Source: Natrinema sp046097095
Lineage (GTDB): Archaea; Halobacteriota; Halobacteria; Halobacteriales; Natrialbaceae
Reading direction: 5' to 3'
Assembly (NCBI RefSeq): GCF_046097095.1
Contig: NZ_CP175698.1
Location: 2,294,001 to 2,358,000 of the forward strand
DNA length: 64,000 nt
The position numbers and the translations under genes are program-made. Positions 61,244 to 64,000 of this stretch are shown in pieces. Under the pieces are notes generated by a model that worked only from the letters and a program-made list of their open reading frames with translations, was not told where the DNA came from and did no database searches. How positions within the stretch are numbered: the stretch's first letter is position 1; each line of letters begins with the position of its first letter.

Positions 61244-61672
61244 TCATTCGACATCGGCGTGCGTGAGCAGCGGCCGCGTCCGTTCGCCGTCGGGCGCGTC
61301 GTACGTGACGACCTCGAGCAGGTTCCCGTCCGGATCGAGGAAATAGAACCCCTCGAACTCGTCCCAGTCGTACGGTCCCTGGTTCGGAAACTGGCCATCT
61401 AACTCGTCCAGTAGTGACTCGTAGCGGTCGCGGTCGGTCGCGAACGCCAGATGGGCCTTGTCGAGCGGGTGGTCGAGCCCTCGTTCGTCCCAGTTCTCGG
61501 CGCGGCCGGTCGCGGCCAGCGTGACGACTGTCTCGCCGGCTCGAAACATTGCGTGGTCACCGCGAAAATCCGCGGGCGGGCGGACGAGTTCGAGTTCGAG
61601 CGTGTCGCGATAGAATTCGTAGCAGGGCTCGAGCGCATCGACGTCGACGTTGATGTGATCGACAGCATCCAT
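61244..61672 (-). CDS. VOC (glyoxalase/bleomycin resistance) family protein
   Basis: This 142-residue metal-dependent vicinal-oxygen-chelate fold has the N-terminal MDAVDHINVDVDALEPCYEF and YRDTLELELVRPP, then DKAHLAFATDRDRYESLL in the second repeat and YFLDPDGNLLEVVTYDAP with the last ligand Glu. Substrates of the superfamily include glutathione adducts and catechols, and no specificity is evident. MDAV at 61672 is preferred over the frame start at 61687. Confidence 0.85.
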   Translation of the reverse strand: MDAVDHINVDVDALEPCYEFYRDTLELELVRPPADFRGDHAMFRAGETVVTLAATGRAENWDERGLDHPLDKAHLAFATDRDRYESLLDELDGQFPNQGPYDWDEFEGFYFLDPDGNLLEVVTYDAPDGERTRPLLTHADVE

Positions 61673-61780
61673 GCGCGGTGCTACCACGGCCGGCTCAAAG
61701 ATACTGTCTGGGGTGGCGGTGACGGCATCGCGGCCGGCGCGGTCGACGCGCCACCGCTGGCACGGTCGCTCCGCCGCGTG

Positions 61781-62149
61781 TCAGGCCCGGTCAGCCTGCG
61801 ACGGCGACGGCGTCTGCCGCCAGTCAGGGTCCTTACGCGGCGGTGCCAGGACACCGATACCGACGGCGTCCTCGTCCGTCCGGTTCTCCGCGCCGTGTCG
61901 CTCGTTGCTCCGAAACAGATACGCGTCGCCGGCCTCGAGGGGGTATTCCTCGCCCTCGACAAGCGCGGTGAGTTCGCCCTCGACGACGAATCCGATCTGT
62001 TCGTTCGCGTGTTCGTGAACCGGCAGCGTCGCCCCAGGTTCGATCCGCCAGTAGACCATTCCCGCTCGTTCGCCCGTCGGCAGATCCGCGAGGTACACCC
62101 CGTCGGCGACCTCGTCGAACGCCGCGCGGGTCGTCGATAGCTGCTGCAT
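61781..62149 (-). CDS. Single-domain cupin protein
   Basis: This 122-residue beta-barrel protein has cupin motif 1 PVHEHANEQIGFVVEG near 52 (two His, one Glu) and motif 2 GDAYLFRSNERHGAEN near 82 (third His), so a metal ion is probably bound. The function is unspecified (sensor, isomerase or dioxygenase). It starts at ATG 62149 and is divergent from the substrate-binding protein genes 83 bp away. Confidence 0.85.
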   Translation of the reverse strand: MQQLSTTRAAFDEVADGVYLADLPTGERAGMVYWRIEPGATLPVHEHANEQIGFVVEGELTALVEGEEYPLEAGDAYLFRSNERHGAENRTDEDAVGIGVLAPPRKDPDWRQTPSPSQADRA

Positions 62150-62201
62150 AGGAACAGGCAACACTCCCCACGGCGGCACTGATAAACGTATCATGGAAAC
62201 G

Positions 62202-62208
62202 TTTTAAG
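62202..62208 (+). promoter_or_regulatory. TATA-like box for the substrate-binding protein pair
   Basis: TTTTAAG lies 25-31 bp before the ATG at 62233, consistent with a leaderless transcript. Confidence 0.45.
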
Positions 62209-62232
62209 CCGCTCTTCGGTGTCGATTGTCCT

Positions 62233-63126
62233 ATGTTAGCACACCAATCGGTGCGGCTGTTCCACCTCCCGTTCTCGTTCATGCTGCCCCAGAAGGTGGC
62301 GAGCGAACGGGGCTACTTCCGCGAGGAGGGGCTCGCGGTCGACTTGGTCGAGCGGGATCGACGCGATGTCGAGGTCAAGTACATTCCCGCCGAGGAGACG
62401 CTGACCGACGACTACGACGTGGATCTCTATCCGATCTGCAAGTGGGAGAGCATCCGCCGGACGTGGGAGATGGACGACGGTCGCATCATCGCCAACGGCA
62501 CCTTCGCCGACCTTCCCTACACCGTCTTCACCCGACCTGAGTCCGACATCGAGACGGCGGCCGACCTCGCAACCGTGCCGGTCGGGGTCAACCTGCGGAC
62601 GGGACAGGAGTACACCGCCCGGAAGGCCTTAGAGGAGCACGTCCCCGCCGACGCGGTCGATCTCGTCGGCTGTGGCATGCCCACTGATCGGCTGCAAGCG
62701 CTCCACGAGGGGCGCGTCGACGCCGTGACGCTCATCGACCCCCATAGCACGCTGGCCGACCACCTCGGCTTCCGGCGACTGCTGGAGTACGACAACCACA
62801 TGGGAATCGTCGGCAGCGACGACGTCGACCGCGACCTGCTCGAGGCCTTCCTGTGCGCCTACGAGCGCGCGGTCGCCGATATCAACGCCGATCCGGACGC
62901 CTTCCGGGACACATACCTCGAGCTACTCGAGGCCGAGGAGGGGGTCGCGCCAGACCTGTTCGACGCGGTCGACGTCGACGCCGTCCGCGAGGAGATCGAC
63001 GTTCCGCGCTACGAAGTGCCGGAGCCCGTCGACCGCGACGAACTCGACGACCACCTCGCGTGGATGCAGGCCCGCGGTCTGCTCGACGAGGACGCGACGA
63101 TCGACGACGTCGTCGCGCCGCTGTGA
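62233..63126 (+). CDS. Substrate-binding-fold protein (NMT1/SsuA-like), no signal peptide
   Basis: This 297-residue periplasmic-binding-protein-like fold has SVRLFHLPFSFMLPQKVASE at the N-terminus, DDGRIIANGTFADLPYTVFT near 80, VPVGVNLRTGQEYTARKAL near 115 and TDRLQALHEGRVDAVTLIDP near 155. The pattern is that of type 2 binding proteins of the nitrate/sulfonate/NMT1 class. The first residues lack a signal peptide or lipobox, so a cytoplasmic binding or enzyme role is possible. It is paired with a similar gene 36 bp downstream. Confidence 0.75.
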   Translation: MLAHQSVRLFHLPFSFMLPQKVASERGYFREEGLAVDLVERDRRDVEVKYIPAEETLTDDYDVDLYPICKWESIRRTWEMDDGRIIANGTFADLPYTVFTRPESDIETAADLATVPVGVNLRTGQEYTARKALEEHVPADAVDLVGCGMPTDRLQALHEGRVDAVTLIDPHSTLADHLGFRRLLEYDNHMGIVGSDDVDRDLLEAFLCAYERAVADINADPDAFRDTYLELLEAEEGVAPDLFDAVDVDAVREEIDVPRYEVPEPVDRDELDDHLAWMQARGLLDEDATIDDVVAPL

Positions 63127-63162
63127 CCGACACCCGATCAGTACCATTCCACCTCGCTACCA

Positions 63163-64000
63163 ATGACCGACATCGACATCGATTCCCAACAGGCCGCGAT
63201 CGACGAGTGTCAGGGCGACCCCGGCGACCGACCGGTGTTGCGCGCCCGGTTTGAACATAACGGCAGCCCGCGGTACATGCTGTACACGATCAAGCGCTTC
63301 GGCTACGATCACGACCACGGCTTTCACCTCGACCTCCGACTGGTCTCCGACGAACTCGAGTCGGGCCTCGAGACCGTCGAAGCGAAACTCCAGGCGGGCG
63401 ACGCCGATCTGATCGACATCGACTATCTCTCGACGGCCCGCGAGCGCGCCGACGGTGCGCCGATCGTCGCCTTCCACCCCTACGGGCAGACGGTCGGCGG
63501 CCTCGTCGTCCCTGACGGTTCCCCGATCGAAGGCCTCGAGGACCTTTCAGGACACCGCATCGGCGTCGTCAGGCGACTCGACAAGAACTGGATCCTCGTC
63601 CGAGCGGCCTGCCGGGAGTTCCACGGCTTCGATCCCGACGAGACGGCGACGCCGATCGAGGCCGGTTCGAAGGTCGAACTCACCCGGCTGCTGCGCGACG
63701 GCGAGATCGACACCATCCTCCAGTTCTGGCAGCTCATCCCGGAGCTAGTCGAGACCGGTCCCTATCGGGAGGTGCTCCCGATGTCGCGGCTGGTCGACCG
63801 CCTGGCCGATGCCGACGGCGAGACGCCGGTTCCGATTTCGACGTTCCTGACGAGCGAAGGATATCTGTTCGACAAACCCGACGCTGTCCGCGGGTTTCAG
63901 GGTGCCTACCGGGACGCCGTCGCGCGCCTGCAGCGCGACGACGACCTCTGGACGGCGATCGGCGACCAGCTCATGTACGAGGACGACCCCACCGTCGTCC
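63163..64000 (+). CDS. Second substrate-binding-fold protein, truncated by window edge
   Basis: The first 279 residues are visible and the gene continues past 64000. MTDIDIDSQQAAIDECQGD leads into a type 2 binding fold with RYMLYTIKRFGYDHDHGFHL, VAFHPYGQTVGGLVVPDG, GHRIGVVRRLDKNWILVRAA and VELTRLLRDGEIDTILQFWQ. No signal peptide is seen. It follows the previous binding-fold gene by 36 bp in one transcript, suggesting a two-protein system with partners beyond the window. Confidence 0.75.
   Translation, partial: MTDIDIDSQQAAIDECQGDPGDRPVLRARFEHNGSPRYMLYTIKRFGYDHDHGFHLDLRLVSDELESGLETVEAKLQAGDADLIDIDYLSTARERADGAPIVAFHPYGQTVGGLVVPDGSPIEGLEDLSGHRIGVVRRLDKNWILVRAACREFHGFDPDETATPIEAGSKVELTRLLRDGEIDTILQFWQLIPELVETGPYREVLPMSRLVDRLADADGETPVPISTFLTSEGYLFDKPDAVRGFQGAYRDAVARLQRDDDLWTAIGDQLMYEDDPTVV

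Noticed and set aside
1..64000. CRISPR array, rRNA, tRNA or complete insertion sequence
   Set aside because: No regularly spaced direct repeats, cloverleaf or transposase gene could be seen on either strand by reading.

Overview
This window is 64 kb of high-GC chromosomal DNA from a halophilic archaeon, most likely of the Natrialbales/Natrialbaceae type. The evidence is the very acidic proteins, archaeal information-processing genes (aIF2-gamma, Rpo7, Spt4, S6e, ABCE1/Rli, archaemetzincin), a haloarchaeal archaellum cluster with a fused arlCE gene, many haloarchaea-restricted small families, and TATA-like boxes 22-32 bp in front of start codons, as expected of leaderless transcripts. No tRNA, rRNA, CRISPR array, complete insertion sequence or prophage was seen. 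Most of the window is ordinary core genome.

Layout. 0-5 kb: HAD hydrolase, HEAAH membrane protease, UPF0146, amzA, rli and an EMC6-like partner. 5-11.4 kb: a secretion and surface locus made of two proteins with SipW-type signal peptides, a DUF7344-like regulator, a CARDB-type membrane protein, an ER-type (Ser/His) signal peptidase with a large extra C-terminal half, and a DUF5305-like membrane protein. It looks like a haloarchaeal counterpart of the bacterial TasA-SipW and archaeal AbpA fibre systems, and it is the best candidate here for an undescribed system. 11.7-29.7 kb: housekeeping genes (nadE, a PIN-ATPase-KH protein, M20, M32 and M3 peptidases, SDR, truA, an RnfC-like protein, rps6e) with one secreted GH43-RICIN glycosidase.

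29.8-39.7 kb: a PadR-like regulator and the archaellum locus. arlD, arlJ, arlI, arlH, arlG, arlF and arlCE lie on the minus strand, and two tandem archaellins plus a DUF7500-like gene lie divergently on the plus strand. No chemotaxis gene is in the window. 39.8-49 kb: a small membrane protein not previously evident, a DHH phosphoesterase, three universal stress proteins with a GNAT enzyme, an AAA ATPase with a His-rich tail, a nucleotidyltransferase-like protein with a changed active site, and a PhnP-like MBL enzyme. 49.3-52.3 kb: the translation/transcription operon eif2g-PIN-rpo7-spt4-dephospho-CoA kinase. 52.4-64 kb: FAH and cyclase enzymes, geranylgeranyl reductase, MATE exporter, HTH-10 regulator, pterin dehydratase, VOC and cupin proteins, and two substrate-binding-type proteins with no signal peptide. 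The second of these runs off the window.

Non-coding structure worth attention: two diverged copies of an 80-bp hairpin-forming element (24871-24950 and 31247-31326) with compensatory changes; an 84-bp nested palindrome in front of rps6e; and paired CGACGGG hairpins in front of the archaellin genes.
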